Shown: in pieces, positions 8,588 to 18,140 of the stretch
How positions within the stretch are numbered: the first letter of the stretch is position 1
Layout of the letters: each line of letters begins with the position of its first letter
From: Lachnospiraceae bacterium
GTDB taxonomy: Bacteria; Bacillota; Clostridia; Lachnospirales; Lachnospiraceae
Direction of reading: 5' to 3'
Length of the DNA: 64,000 nt
Assembly: GCA_024690205.1 (NCBI GenBank)
Contig: JAILCX010000047.1
Coordinates: 1-64,000, forward strand
The notes under the pieces: model-generated
What the model was told of the DNA's origin: nothing
The model's database searches: none
What the model saw: the letters and a program-made list of their open reading frames with translations, nothing else
Position numbers and translations under genes: made by a program

Positions 8588-10048
8588 ATGAGTGAAGAAA
8601 ACCTGAACAACGGCGGCCAGCAGGAAGAAACCGCGGCGTTATTTATCAACGCTCAGAAGAAAAAGAAGGCCGAAGAAGAAGCCAGAAAAAAGGCTGAAGA
8701 AGAACAGGCAAAGCGTGACGCGGCCGAAGCTGAAGTCCGCAGAATGGAACAGGAGCTTGCAGAGCAGAAAAGAAAGGCTGAAGAAGAGCGTAAAGCACTT
8801 GAAGAGGCTGAAAGATTAAAGGCTCAGCAGGATCTTAAGGAAAACATCAAAGAGGGTATCAAAGAAGGTGTTAAAGACGCCATCAAAGTTGCCGTCGGTG
8901 AAAAGAACAAGGAAAAGTCAAAGACTGCAAAGATCGTCAGCATTGCAGTAGGTGCGGTTGTAGTGATCGGTATCGTGGTCGGCATCGTCTTTGCCATCAT
9001 TAACAAAGGACATGCCATCGACTATGCTGAGCTTGATTTTGACGGAACTTACGAGGTCAAGGAAGACGGTTATGATCTTGAATTTGCTTATCCCGAGGAA
9101 GTTTATGAAACCGTTACCGAAAAGGCAAGTGACAAAACCATAGCCATTACCTTTGAATCAAAGAACAAAAAGGCCCCCAAAGCGATGATCTATATGTTTG
9201 ATACGGAAGATCCGGTGCAGGCCCTTCAGTTCGATGTAAATTATACTCTTGATCAGCTTGAAAATACTTCGCAGGAATATATTGAAGATTACGACATCAT
9301 CGATGATTCAAAGACCAAGATTTCAAATGACCCCGATTACTATCAGTATGAGGCCACATGTCAGATCGATGAGGAATCTTTCGGAGCTGTTGCAAGCTGG
9401 TATACGCTGAACGAGGAAGGAAAGTTATTCTTTACGACTGTCGTTACCTTCGCAAACGATAAAAATGAAGAATCAGCTGAAAACATGCTTGAGATGTTCA
9501 TGTCCGAGAATATGGATAATGCTCTTAAGACTCCCGGCGCTTATCCTATCGACAAATATGACTGGGACGGTGCTATAGGAATCGAGCAGGTTAACTTCAA
9601 GGTTCCGGTCTCAAAAGACAGATTCCAGGAATTAAAGAAGTTCAATAACGAAGGTGAGAGAGTTTACGTAGACAAGAACGGTACGATCGTCATCCTTGCA
9701 GGTGTCAAGCTTGCCGAAAAGGACGGATTTGCGATAGTTGAAGATCAGGTACAGAGCTTCTACGACGCATTCAAAAAGATCGCTGATGACGGACTTCCCG
9801 AGATCAAAGCTGATGAAAGGATGTTCATTTCAAGCCAGGATTCTCCTTACGGATACGTTGACAGCTTCAATGAGTACAAGACGATATATAACGGCATTGA
9901 CTACTGGGAGAGAGACTATGCCGTAGTCTGGGAAGGTAAGGATGCTATGTACGCAGCTATCGTTTATACATACGTTCCGATGGAGACCAAGGATAAATAT
10001 AAAGAGATCTTTGACAAGTCCATTGAGGACCTTGATACATACAATTAA
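8588..10048 (+). CDS. Coiled-coil, single-TM protein of the type VII locus, paralogue 1
   Basis: A 486-residue protein of no family I can name. After a short polar start it has an ALFINAQKKKKAEEE motif and a charged, Lys/Glu/Ala-rich coiled coil to about residue 105. One strong membrane helix follows at about 118-140, then a ~345-residue acidic, presumably extracytoplasmic domain. The downstream neighbour has the same layout and matching landmarks: YDLEFAYPEE against YDIELMYPGE, DYWERDY against TYWERIR, and a closing YKEIFDKS against YKVIFDKT. The start ATG follows AAAGGGAG. It is the first gene of the EssC/WXG100 operon, so a structural role in the secretion machine is plausible. Coiled-coil anchoring in the cytoplasm is inference. 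Confidence 0.85.
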   Translation: MSEENLNNGGQQEETAALFINAQKKKKAEEEARKKAEEEQAKRDAAEAEVRRMEQELAEQKRKAEEERKALEEAERLKAQQDLKENIKEGIKEGVKDAIKVAVGEKNKEKSKTAKIVSIAVGAVVVIGIVVGIVFAIINKGHAIDYAELDFDGTYEVKEDGYDLEFAYPEEVYETVTEKASDKTIAITFESKNKKAPKAMIYMFDTEDPVQALQFDVNYTLDQLENTSQEYIEDYDIIDDSKTKISNDPDYYQYEATCQIDEESFGAVASWYTLNEEGKLFFTTVVTFANDKNEESAENMLEMFMSENMDNALKTPGAYPIDKYDWDGAIGIEQVNFKVPVSKDRFQELKKFNNEGERVYVDKNGTIVILAGVKLAEKDGFAIVEDQVQSFYDAFKKIADDGLPEIKADERMFISSQDSPYGYVDSFNEYKTIYNGIDYWERDYAVVWEGKDAMYAAIVYTYVPMETKDKYKEIFDKSIEDLDTYN

Positions 10049-10072
10049 TCACTACGAAGGGAGAATCGGATA

Positions 10073-11566
10073 ATGAGTGATGAAATTCTGAACAACAACG
10101 ATAACGACGATACTTCGGCGTTGTTCGTGTCGGCACAAAAGAAAAAGAAGGCCGAAGAGGAAGCCAGAAGAAAGGCTGAAGAAGAACAGGCCAAAAGAGA
10201 CGCTGCAGCAGCTGAAGTTGCCAAGATGGAGCAGGAAGTTGAGGAGCGTCGAATAAAGGCAGAAGAAGAAAGGTTAGCTTTACTAAAAGCCGAAGAGGAA
10301 GCAAAACAGCGTAAGAACGATCTTGCAGCCAAAGCTGATACTTCAGCCACACAGGAAGCTGTAAGAGCAGCTGTTGAGGGAACTGCCAAGAAGATAAAGG
10401 ACAGCAAGATTCCCAAGCTCATCGGACTTATCGCAGGAGTTGTGGTCTGCCTGGCTATCTGCATTGCCGTTGTCCTTACCATCATCGAAAAGAACAGTTT
10501 CCATATTGATGATGTAAACGTTGATGAAAAGTACACATCAAAAGAAGCAGATTACGACATAGAACTCATGTATCCCGGTGAGCTTTATCCCGAGATATCC
10601 GAAGAAAAGACCGATGACGGAATATCTATCCTTTTTGAAGAAGAAAAGCAAAATGGAATTTCCACAAAGATCGTTATAAGTGACCTTGTTGATGATGATA
10701 AAGATAAGGTTACAAGAGACGAGGCTCCTTTCTATTCAGTTAAAGACCTTAAGAGCTATCTTGCAAGAACATCTGAAGAACAGCTCAACAAAGCAGTGGA
10801 TGGAGTAAATATAAAGGATACTGTCGAGTGCTCATATTCGGAGGATGATCCGGGTGCATATTCAATCACCTACAAGTTCGATACTGATGAGTATTACAGC
10901 GGTTCAGCTTATGCATGGATAGAGCCCAACAGCAAACTCGACTTCAAGGTTGTTTCGGTTATCTGCTTCTCAAAGAAAGAAGATCAGGTAGTTGTTGAAG
11001 AATTCAGAGACCTTGTCACTGCCAAGAATGCAAAGGATGCATTTGCAATGCCCGGTGCCAATCCTCCCAAAGCAACCGAAGTTGACGGTACGCTTGAAGA
11101 GAACACGATGCACATGCTGATCCATGTTCCTGAGGGCATGTTCTCTAAGTGGTCAGGCAGCACACCTACATTCTCGGTATGGACAGATGATAACGGTGCA
11201 AAGATCATCGTTCAGCCTATCGACAGTACGATAGAAGGTGATATCACAGATTCCCAGGCCGACGTCCTGATCGATGGATTAAAGGAGATCGCAGACTCAG
11301 GTGTTAACGGTATGTTCACTACTGTAGAAAGCAGACAGCTCATAAGCGATGATATCTCGAAGAAGGGATGGATCGGATATCTTGCCGAATACCAGACTGT
11401 TATGAGCGGTGTTACCTATTGGGAAAGGATCCGTCTTTCGCTCTGGACAGACGTTACCACCGAACAGAAATATTGGGCTTATATAATCACTCTTGCTCCC
11501 GAAGTAAACAAGAATGATTACAAGGTTATCTTTGATAAGACCATGTCAACTTTGGAAGACATGTAA
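10073..11566 (+). CDS. Coiled-coil, single-TM protein of the type VII locus, paralogue 2
   Basis: A 497-residue tandem paralogue of the gene before it, 24 bases downstream with its own GAAGGGAG ribosome site. The N-terminus repeats the ALFVSAQKKKKAEEEA motif and a Glu/Lys/Ala coiled coil to about residue 90. A membrane helix is at about 124-145, followed by an extracytoplasmic domain of about 350 residues. The N-terminal coils are nearly identical between the two copies, while the outer domains have diverged strongly. That suggests a shared cytoplasmic partner and distinct outer roles, for example a heteromer. I do not recognise EsaA, EssA or EssB in either copy. Function inferred only from the operon. 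Confidence 0.85.
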   Translation: MSDEILNNNDNDDTSALFVSAQKKKKAEEEARRKAEEEQAKRDAAAAEVAKMEQEVEERRIKAEEERLALLKAEEEAKQRKNDLAAKADTSATQEAVRAAVEGTAKKIKDSKIPKLIGLIAGVVVCLAICIAVVLTIIEKNSFHIDDVNVDEKYTSKEADYDIELMYPGELYPEISEEKTDDGISILFEEEKQNGISTKIVISDLVDDDKDKVTRDEAPFYSVKDLKSYLARTSEEQLNKAVDGVNIKDTVECSYSEDDPGAYSITYKFDTDEYYSGSAYAWIEPNSKLDFKVVSVICFSKKEDQVVVEEFRDLVTAKNAKDAFAMPGANPPKATEVDGTLEENTMHMLIHVPEGMFSKWSGSTPTFSVWTDDNGAKIIVQPIDSTIEGDITDSQADVLIDGLKEIADSGVNGMFTTVESRQLISDDISKKGWIGYLAEYQTVMSGVTYWERIRLSLWTDVTTEQKYWAYIITLAPEVNKNDYKVIFDKTMSTLEDM

Positions 11567-11583
11567 AAACGAGGGGTATAAAT

Positions 11584-14500
11584 ATGAGTTTCTTATTAAC
11601 AGCCGTTTTTGAAAACGGATTTTGTGAATTATATCTTCCGAGCGTGGACAACAAAAAAGTTCCGCTCGAGATAAAGCCCTACATAAGCGGACGTGATGAA
11701 GATGTCATCCTTCCTCTTGAAGTATGGGACGGCGTATGGACAATGACGGGCGGCGGAATGTATGAGATCACGCTTAACGAAAAGCCTGTTGAGACCATAA
11801 CGCTTGCAGAAGGTCTCTTTGTAAACTGTGAATTCCCTGACGGTCAGGTATTCTCACTTACGGCTAAAGAGATTACGGAAGGAGATACACAGTTTAAGAA
11901 GTATCTTCTTAAAGCAGACGCTCAGTCAACGATCACAATAGGTAATGATCCCAATTCTGCGATCTGTTTTGCAAATAAGTTTGTTTCACCCAAGCATGCC
12001 CAGATCATTTTGACTGCTGACGGAGCAAAGATCGAAGACTTAAATTCCGTAAACGGTACTTTCGTAAACGGACGTATGCTCGAAGGTGAGCAGGCTCTTG
12101 CATTCGGTGACACGATCTACATCATCGGACTTAAGATCGTTTATCTTGGTAACACGCTTGCCATAAACAATCCTAACGACAATGTTAAGGTTACGGGAAT
12201 GAAGGAGATCAACATCACATCTGCATCAGATGATGAAGACGTTGATGATGTTGTTGAAGAAGAAAAGTATTTCCTTCGTACACCCAGAAAACTCGAAGTC
12301 TTAAATAAGGAATCGTTCACTCTTGAAAAGTGTCCTCCCAAGCAGAAGCAGGAAAAGCAGCCTCTTTTACTTACGATCGGACCTTCATTTACGATGATCA
12401 TTCCCATGGCTTTGGGCGCGGTAATGACGATGAGCTCTGAGTCAGGCTCAGGGTTTGGAGCAGCCGGACTTGTAATGAGCGTGGGTGCAGCGCTTATCGG
12501 TTCCGTTTGGGCTGTTATAAATACAAAGCATCAGGATGCTATGTATGCAAAGCAGGAAAAGAACCGTGTTGAATCTTATCAGTCATACGCAGTTAAGGTT
12601 ACAAACCAGATCAAAGACTGCATGAACCAGAATAAGGCGATCCTTGAAAGGACCTATCCTTCAGCTGATGAAGCAGCAGAGTTTGGTATAAACACAACCT
12701 CAAGGCTTTGGGAAAAGAGTTCGGTTCATGACGACTTTCTTGATGTTCGTCTCGGAACCGGCGATATCCCTTCATTTAATGCTATCGAAACACCCAAAGA
12801 GCAGCTTATGCAGGAGCATGATCCGTTAAACAACAAAGCAGACGAGATCAAGCTTGCAATGTCTACGCTCCGCGATGTTCCGGTTTCCATATCTTTATAC
12901 AATAACCGTTTTACCGGTATTGTTTCTCCCATAAGAGAAAAGGCGCTTCATCTTGCTAAGATCATGGGCGTTCAGATCGCAAGCGCACATCCTTACACCG
13001 ATGTACGTATGTGTATCGTATTCCCTTCAAAGGAAAGAGATAACTGGGATTACATGAGATATCTTCCTCATGTATGGTCACCCGATGGCAAGATAAGGCT
13101 TATGTGCTGTGATAAGAACAGCGTCGGTGATGTCATGTACTTCATGTCGGGACTTATCCGTGAACGTCTTGATAAGACGGGAAGAGAAGCCCTTAACGCT
13201 GACGAAGATAAGAAGATACTTCCTCACTACGTATTCTTTATCGCAGATTATTCTCTTCTTGAAGAAGAGCCTATCGCTAAATACATTCTGAATCCCACAG
13301 AGGAGATGGGAATCTCGGTTGTAATGCTTGCCGATTCTCCCGATAAACTCCCGAGTACATGTACTGCTATCATCACTGATGATGACAATAACCAGGGATT
13401 CTATTCAACAGTCAATGCCTTCCCCGAGAGGAACAACGTCAAGTTTGATATCCTTTCAAAGAGAAAGGCAGAGAGCTTTGCAAGATCACTTTCGGGTGTA
13501 CACCTTCGTGAGACAGGTATCTCAACCGCTATACCCGATGTACTTACATTCCTTGATATGTACAAGACATCTAAGGTTGATGATCTTGATATCTATCACA
13601 GATGGCTGGAGAACCGTACATACGAGAGCATGAGAGCTATGGTCGGATACAAGTCAGGCAATCAGCCGCTCTACCTTGATATCCATGAAAAATACCACGG
13701 ACCTCACGGACTTGTTGCAGGTACTACCGGTTCAGGTAAATCAGAAACATTACAGAGTTACATCCTTTCACTGGCTATTAACTATCATCCCGATGAAGTT
13801 GCATTCATCCTCATCGACTACAAGGGTGGTGGAATGGCACAGAGTTTTGAGGGACTTCCTCACGTATCCGGCGTTATCACCAACTTAGGCGGTAATGCAA
13901 CAAACAGAGCACTCCTTTCGATAAATGCTGAGATCAAACACAGACAGAAGCTGTTTAATGATTTCAAGGTAAAGCATATCGATGCTTATATCGAGTTATA
14001 TCGTTCAGGAGTTGCAACGGAACCCATGCCACACCTTCTTATCATTGCGGATGAGTTTGCGGAACTTAAAAAAGAACAGCCCGAGTTCGTACGTTCACTC
14101 GTATCGGCAGCCCGTGTCGGACGTTCGCTCGGTGTTAACCTTATCCTTGCAACCCAGAAGCCTTCGGGCGTTGTAGATGACGAAATCTGGTCAAACACAA
14201 GATTCCGTCTGTGCTTAAGAGTTGCGGATAAGTCTGATTCAAATGAAATGCTCAAAAAGCCCGATGCAGCTTACATCACGGGTACAGGACGCGGATACTT
14301 CCAGGTCGGCGCGGATGAAATCTTTGAAGAATTCCAGTCAGGATGGTCAGGTGCCGCTTACGAGCCCGAAGTTGAATACTCAGATGATAAGAATGCCAAG
14401 ATCGAGCTTATCAACCTTATCGGAAAGAACGGTGTTCCGAAGAAAAAGGATAAGAAAAAGAATACTGATAACATCAAGAAGCTTACACAGCTTGATGCTA

Positions 14501-16194
14501 TCGTTAAGTACGCAGCTACCATAGCTAAAGAACACAATATTCCCGCTGTTCGTCAGATATGGCTTCCTGCACTTAAGCAGAAGATCTATCTTGAGGAGCT
14601 TAACATGGAAAGATCCGAAGGATTCTCACTTTGTGTTCCCATCGGTCTTGCCGACAACCCGGAGACACAGAGCCAGTACACTGCATTTGCAGACTTCCTT
14701 GCAGACGGAAACCTCCTTATCTGCGGACCTTCCGGAGCAGGAAAGACAACACTTTTACAGAGCATCATCTATGGCATGGTAACGGGATACAAGGCATCGG
14801 ATGTAAATATCTACATCCTTGACTTCTCATCTCGTACGATGGCCGTATTCTCACAGATGCCTCATGTCGGAAGCGTATGCTTTGACGGAGATGATGACAA
14901 GCTCAACGATACTTTCGAATTCTTCTCTACGGAACTTGCCGAAAGAAAGAAGAAGTTCGCCGGAATGGGTATCGGATCATTCAAGGAATATGTACAGCAT
15001 AACAATGACTGTCCTGCACTCCTTATGGTCATCGACAACTTCACGGCATTCTATGAGAACTATGACAAGTATGATGACGACCTTGCTGTTCTTTGCAGAG
15101 AGGGCGTAAGCTACGGAATATTCACGGTTATCACATGTAACGGTTCAGGCGACCTTAGAAGCAGACTTCGTCAGAACTTCAACACAGGTATCGCTCTTCA
15201 GATGCCCGACAAGTTCGAGTACGAAGCAGTTATCGGTGATCATACAGATATCATCCCCGAAGGAAGAACACCCGGACGCGGACTTATCAAGGCTCCCGTT
15301 CCCGTTGAATTCCAGGTTGCACTTCCCGTTAAGGAAGTTGACGGACTTTCACAGGCACAGAGTATCAAAAAGAGTCTTTCTACAGCTGATATCGATACCG
15401 TAGCAAAGGGTGCCAAGAAACCCGGCCAGATCCTTGAGTCGCTTTCAATAAAAGCATTACTTGATGAGACAAAGTCATTCCCCGAAAACAGATTCGCCAT
15501 AGGAAAGACTGTTGACGGAGAATCGATCGTCGGATTCGATATGGACAAGGAATACTGCATCAGCGTTGTGGGACTTGGAAAGAGCGGAAAGACAAACCTT
15601 CTTAAGGAACTTGCTCTCCAGGGTCTTGCCAAGAAAGATGAAGTGATCATCTTTGACGGTACGACCGAAGAGCTTAAAGATTTCGCATCTGAAAAGAAGA
15701 TCGCTAACTACATCACTAATGATGAAGGTTTGTTCAATCTTATGCAGAATGAGATCGTTCCCAAGTTCGGTGAGAGAAACGGCCTTGTAAATGCAGCCCG
15801 CGAAGCAGGCAAAGATGTAGCAGAGAGCTTAAAGGATCAAAAGAGAATACTTATCCTTATAAATGACTTTACACACTTTATAGAGACTGTTTACTCAGAA
15901 GATTACGGCATGAACGCATTCTTCGAGACAGCTCTTGAAAAGGGTGCTGAGCACAAGATCCAGTTCGTTGCGGCAATGACTCCCGATGATATTTCTGACT
16001 GCGGCAGATATCAGGTGGCCAGACAGTTTACTTCAATGGAAAGCGGAGTGAACTTAGGCGGTATGTTTGACCAGCAGAATGTCCTTCACTGGGAAATGAC
16101 TTCAGCAGATGCGGTAAGACAGCTTCCTGCAGGATTCGGATATGCCCTGTCTGATGACGGAGCTCCTGTAAGGATCATCACCGCATTGGTATAA
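11584..16194 (+). CDS. essC: EssC-type FtsK/SpoIIIE ATPase of a type VII secretion system
   Basis: A 1536-residue protein with the EssC plan. A beta-rich N-terminus leads into an FHA domain (about 115-200) with SPKHAQI and NSVNGTFVNG. Two membrane helices follow at about 263-312. Three FtsK/SpoIIIE ATPase modules come next, with Walker A motifs GTTGSGKSE near 716, GPSGAGKTT near 1049 and GLGKSGKTN near 1329. The first module has Walker B LLIIADEF near 819. EssC/YukBA is the motor of type VIIb systems and recruits WXG100 substrates; five such genes follow. Length is close to the Staphylococcus and Bacillus proteins. The start ATG follows CGAGGGG. All three P-loops look intact. High confidence. 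Confidence 0.96.
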   Translation: MSFLLTAVFENGFCELYLPSVDNKKVPLEIKPYISGRDEDVILPLEVWDGVWTMTGGGMYEITLNEKPVETITLAEGLFVNCEFPDGQVFSLTAKEITEGDTQFKKYLLKADAQSTITIGNDPNSAICFANKFVSPKHAQIILTADGAKIEDLNSVNGTFVNGRMLEGEQALAFGDTIYIIGLKIVYLGNTLAINNPNDNVKVTGMKEINITSASDDEDVDDVVEEEKYFLRTPRKLEVLNKESFTLEKCPPKQKQEKQPLLLTIGPSFTMIIPMALGAVMTMSSESGSGFGAAGLVMSVGAALIGSVWAVINTKHQDAMYAKQEKNRVESYQSYAVKVTNQIKDCMNQNKAILERTYPSADEAAEFGINTTSRLWEKSSVHDDFLDVRLGTGDIPSFNAIETPKEQLMQEHDPLNNKADEIKLAMSTLRDVPVSISLYNNRFTGIVSPIREKALHLAKIMGVQIASAHPYTDVRMCIVFPSKERDNWDYMRYLPHVWSPDGKIRLMCCDKNSVGDVMYFMSGLIRERLDKTGREALNADEDKKILPHYVFFIADYSLLEEEPIAKYILNPTEEMGISVVMLADSPDKLPSTCTAIITDDDNNQGFYSTVNAFPERNNVKFDILSKRKAESFARSLSGVHLRETGISTAIPDVLTFLDMYKTSKVDDLDIYHRWLENRTYESMRAMVGYKSGNQPLYLDIHEKYHGPHGLVAGTTGSGKSETLQSYILSLAINYHPDEVAFILIDYKGGGMAQSFEGLPHVSGVITNLGGNATNRALLSINAEIKHRQKLFNDFKVKHIDAYIELYRSGVATEPMPHLLIIADEFAELKKEQPEFVRSLVSAARVGRSLGVNLILATQKPSGVVDDEIWSNTRFRLCLRVADKSDSNEMLKKPDAAYITGTGRGYFQVGADEIFEEFQSGWSGAAYEPEVEYSDDKNAKIELINLIGKNGVPKKKDKKKNTDNIKKLTQLDAIVKYAATIAKEHNIPAVRQIWLPALKQKIYLEELNMERSEGFSLCVPIGLADNPETQSQYTAFADFLADGNLLICGPSGAGKTTLLQSIIYGMVTGYKASDVNIYILDFSSRTMAVFSQMPHVGSVCFDGDDDKLNDTFEFFSTELAERKKKFAGMGIGSFKEYVQHNNDCPALLMVIDNFTAFYENYDKYDDDLAVLCREGVSYGIFTVITCNGSGDLRSRLRQNFNTGIALQMPDKFEYEAVIGDHTDIIPEGRTPGRGLIKAPVPVEFQVALPVKEVDGLSQAQSIKKSLSTADIDTVAKGAKKPGQILESLSIKALLDETKSFPENRFAIGKTVDGESIVGFDMDKEYCISVVGLGKSGKTNLLKELALQGLAKKDEVIIFDGTTEELKDFASEKKIANYITNDEGLFNLMQNEIVPKFGERNGLVNAAREAGKDVAESLKDQKRILILINDFTHFIETVYSEDYGMNAFFETALEKGAEHKIQFVAAMTPDDISDCGRYQVARQFTSMESGVNLGGMFDQQNVLHWEMTSADAVRQLPAGFGYALSDDGAPVRIITALV

Positions 16195-16211
16195 AGGGAG
16201 GTTATTAAGAT

Positions 16212-16466
16212 ATGAGTAGAATTCTTTTGGAAGCAAAAGTACCCGGTATCGCTAAGACATATGAGTTTTCGGCTGACTCGGTTATGACGGTCGGAACGGT
16301 TAAAAGAGCGATGATCGAGCAGATAAGTGCCGTTGAGAACATGACGGTTTTCCCTGATGTAAATAAGGTTCTCGTCTGCAGCATAGACATGGAAGGTCTG
16401 CTGCAGGACAACGAGACACTCGGAAACATCGGTGTAAAGAGCGGCGGAAAGATCATGTTGATATAA
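16212..16466 (+). CDS. YukD/EsaB-like ubiquitin-fold protein
   Basis: An 84-residue protein with alternating beta strands and one helix. It ends in GVKSGGKIMLI, which is typical of beta-grasp proteins of the YukD/EsaB family. EsaB is a cytoplasmic accessory factor of type VIIb secretion, and the gene usually sits next to essC and the WXG100 genes, as here. It has its own GGGAGG ribosome site 17 bases after the essC stop. The family match rests on size, fold pattern and context rather than on catalytic residues. Confidence 0.82.
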   Translation: MSRILLEAKVPGIAKTYEFSADSVMTVGTVKRAMIEQISAVENMTVFPDVNKVLVCSIDMEGLLQDNETLGNIGVKSGGKIMLI

Positions 16467-16476
16467 GGAGGATTTT

Positions 16477-16779
16477 ATGGGTGATATGACAAACGTCGAT
16501 GCCGACAAACTCAGGCAGACAGCCCAGAGGATCGGTAATCTGGCAGGTGATCTTAACAGTAACGTAAGTAAGATAAACGATGCGCTTAACGCTCTTACCA
16601 AAGGATGGCAGTCCGATGCCGCAACACAGTTCATGCAGAACTGGAACACGGATCAGGAAGCCTTAAGAGAGATGGTGGATCAGTATAACGAAGTTTCGGA
16701 ACTCATGGTCGAGCTCGCTGCGGATTTTGACAATTCGGAAAACGAAGTTCAGGGCATGGTTTCGAGACTGAAGATTTGA
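16477..16779 (+). CDS. WXG100 family protein 1 (W-x-S variant)
   Basis: A 100-residue all-helical protein with a central turn GWQSDAATQF, so the canonical W-x-G is W-Q-S here. Size and helix-turn-helix plan fit the ESAT-6/WXG100 family of small substrates or helpers of type VII secretion, which act as dimers. It follows the YukD-like gene by 10 bases and has AGGAGG upstream. The Gly-to-Ser change is tolerated in the family. It is the first of five tandem members. Confidence 0.9.
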   Translation: MGDMTNVDADKLRQTAQRIGNLAGDLNSNVSKINDALNALTKGWQSDAATQFMQNWNTDQEALREMVDQYNEVSELMVELAADFDNSENEVQGMVSRLKI

Positions 16780-16798
16780 TAAGTGTTAAGGAGGCTTT

Positions 16799-17122
16799 AT
16801 GGCATCAGGAAATGACACAAAAGTTGATACCGCGTTATTGGCTTCTACAGCCGAAACATTAAGTCCGCTTGTTAAAAATCTTGAGAACGTATTTGAGCAG
16901 TTCCAGCAGGAGATTAAAAACTCCAGGGGGGAATGGCAGGGTGATACTTCTGACGATATCAGAAATACCGCTGCCCAGCTAAAGAGCAGTTCTGCCGAGA
17001 TCAAAAAGGTTTTAAACGGATATATCAGCGGATTAAAGGAACTTGCAGGCGTATACGACAAAGCCGAGAGCAAGGTTGAGGATACGGGAAAGTCCCTTAA
17101 ATTCGATTCAACGTTTAAGTGA
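16799..17122 (+). CDS. WXG100 family protein 2
   Basis: A 107-residue helical hairpin with EWQGDTSDDI at the turn (canonical W-x-G). The second helix is charged and the protein ends in a short polar tail. AGGAGG lies just upstream. It diverges from the other four members in sequence, so this is not a recent duplicate. Expected to be exported by, or to assist, the EssC machine, possibly as a heterodimer with a neighbour. Confidence 0.92.
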   Translation: MASGNDTKVDTALLASTAETLSPLVKNLENVFEQFQQEIKNSRGEWQGDTSDDIRNTAAQLKSSSAEIKKVLNGYISGLKELAGVYDKAESKVEDTGKSLKFDSTFK

Positions 17123-17132
17123 GGTGTGAACT

Positions 17133-17429
17133 ATGGCTATCAAGTTTAATTATCAGCAGACAATACAGCAGGCACAGAATCTTGAACAGATGGCATCGGA
17201 CCTTACCGGAAAGACCAAAGGAAAGCTTACCGGAGTTAAGGATAATCTGAATGCGGCTTGGACCGGAAATTCCGGCAAGGGATTCGTTAAGTTCATAGGG
17301 GATTGCGAATCGGATCTTGATAAGAAAGCCAAGTACCTGCGCGGTGTTGCTGACTATCTTAAAAAAGCGGCAAAGAAGATAAAAGAAGCAGAAGAGGCAG
17401 CAAAGGCTGCAGCTAACGGAATATCTTAG
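17133..17429 (+). CDS. WXG100 family protein 3
   Basis: A 98-residue helical protein with AWTGNSGKGF at the central turn. The second helix is strongly basic and ends in an Ala/Lys/Glu-rich repeat. The start ATG 17133 follows GAGGTG. Member of the five-gene WXG100 array of the type VII locus; the individual role and pairing partner cannot be read from sequence. Confidence 0.92.
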   Translation: MAIKFNYQQTIQQAQNLEQMASDLTGKTKGKLTGVKDNLNAAWTGNSGKGFVKFIGDCESDLDKKAKYLRGVADYLKKAAKKIKEAEEAAKAAANGIS

Positions 17430-17442
17430 AAAAGGGGTCAAT

Positions 17443-17748
17443 ATGGCAGCTAAGAATACAGTCAATATTCAAAAAATGAAATCTGCTGCTGCGGAGTTGG
17501 ATAACATTTATACATCCATGCAAAAGCAGATAAAGACTCTGGATGAAACTATTTCTGCTGTGAGAAAGATATGGACCGGTGATGCGGCCAATACTTACCT
17601 TAAGCAGTATGAAAAGAACCTTAATTCATTTAAGAGCATGGCAAACGCTATAAGATCGGCATCCGAAGCATTGGGCGACTCATGCAACACTTACGACCAG
17701 GCGGAAGGAAGCGCTCTTGATATCGTTGCTAAGATGGGCAAGAGATGA
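17443..17748 (+). CDS. WXG100 family protein 4
   Basis: A 101-residue helical hairpin with IWTGDAANTYLKQYE around the turn, the closest of the five to the family consensus. It lies 13 bases after the previous member, with AAAGGGG upstream. Likely a secreted substrate or co-secreted partner of the type VII machine. Confidence 0.94.
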   Translation: MAAKNTVNIQKMKSAAAELDNIYTSMQKQIKTLDETISAVRKIWTGDAANTYLKQYEKNLNSFKSMANAIRSASEALGDSCNTYDQAEGSALDIVAKMGKR

Positions 17749-17765
17749 TCATTCGGAGGTAGAGT

Positions 17766-18092
17766 ATGTCAGATATAAATTTAGAAGTTGATGCGGGTAA
17801 ATTAAGAGCCCAGGCAGAGTCTTTGGACAAGGTTCAGTCATCTTTGCGCGAGTCATGCTATTCGGCAAAAGAAAAGATAGATTCATTAAAGAACATCTGG
17901 ACCGGTAATGCGGCAAGTACATACCAGGGAAGTTTCCAAAAGCTGATGGATGATTGTTCCGAAGCTTTATCGACACTTGGAAAGATGGTCAATTCTTTGT
18001 ATGATTCGGCCGACGGATATGAAAAGAGTATGAAAGCTGTTCAGGATGCCATTAAGGATATCCCGAAGCTTCCTACAGATCTCTTTAAATAA
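17766..18092 (+). CDS. WXG100 family protein 5
   Basis: A 108-residue helical protein with IWTGNAASTYQGSF at the turn, similar around the motif to member 4. The second helix carries a YDSADGYEKS segment of the kind seen near the C-terminus of secreted WXG100 proteins. GGAGG is present upstream. Last member of the WXG100 array. Confidence 0.93.
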   Translation: MSDINLEVDAGKLRAQAESLDKVQSSLRESCYSAKEKIDSLKNIWTGNAASTYQGSFQKLMDDCSEALSTLGKMVNSLYDSADGYEKSMKAVQDAIKDIPKLPTDLFK

Positions 18093-18115
18093 ACACGGCG
18101 AAAAAAAGGAATATT

Positions 18116-18127
18116 GGCCGATCGGCC
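18116..18127. repeat. 12-base perfect palindrome before the Ala-rich membrane protein gene
   Basis: GGCCGATCGGCC reads the same on both strands and lies directly before the ribosome site of the next gene. It could fold only into a four-pair hairpin with a four-base loop, or serve as a protein site. Function unknown. Confidence 0.6.
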
Positions 18128-18140
18128 TCGGAGGATAAAT

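Noticed and set aside
18116..18127. GGCCGATCGGCC as a terminator within the type VII operon
   Set aside because: Only four pairs could form around a four-base loop and no U tract follows.
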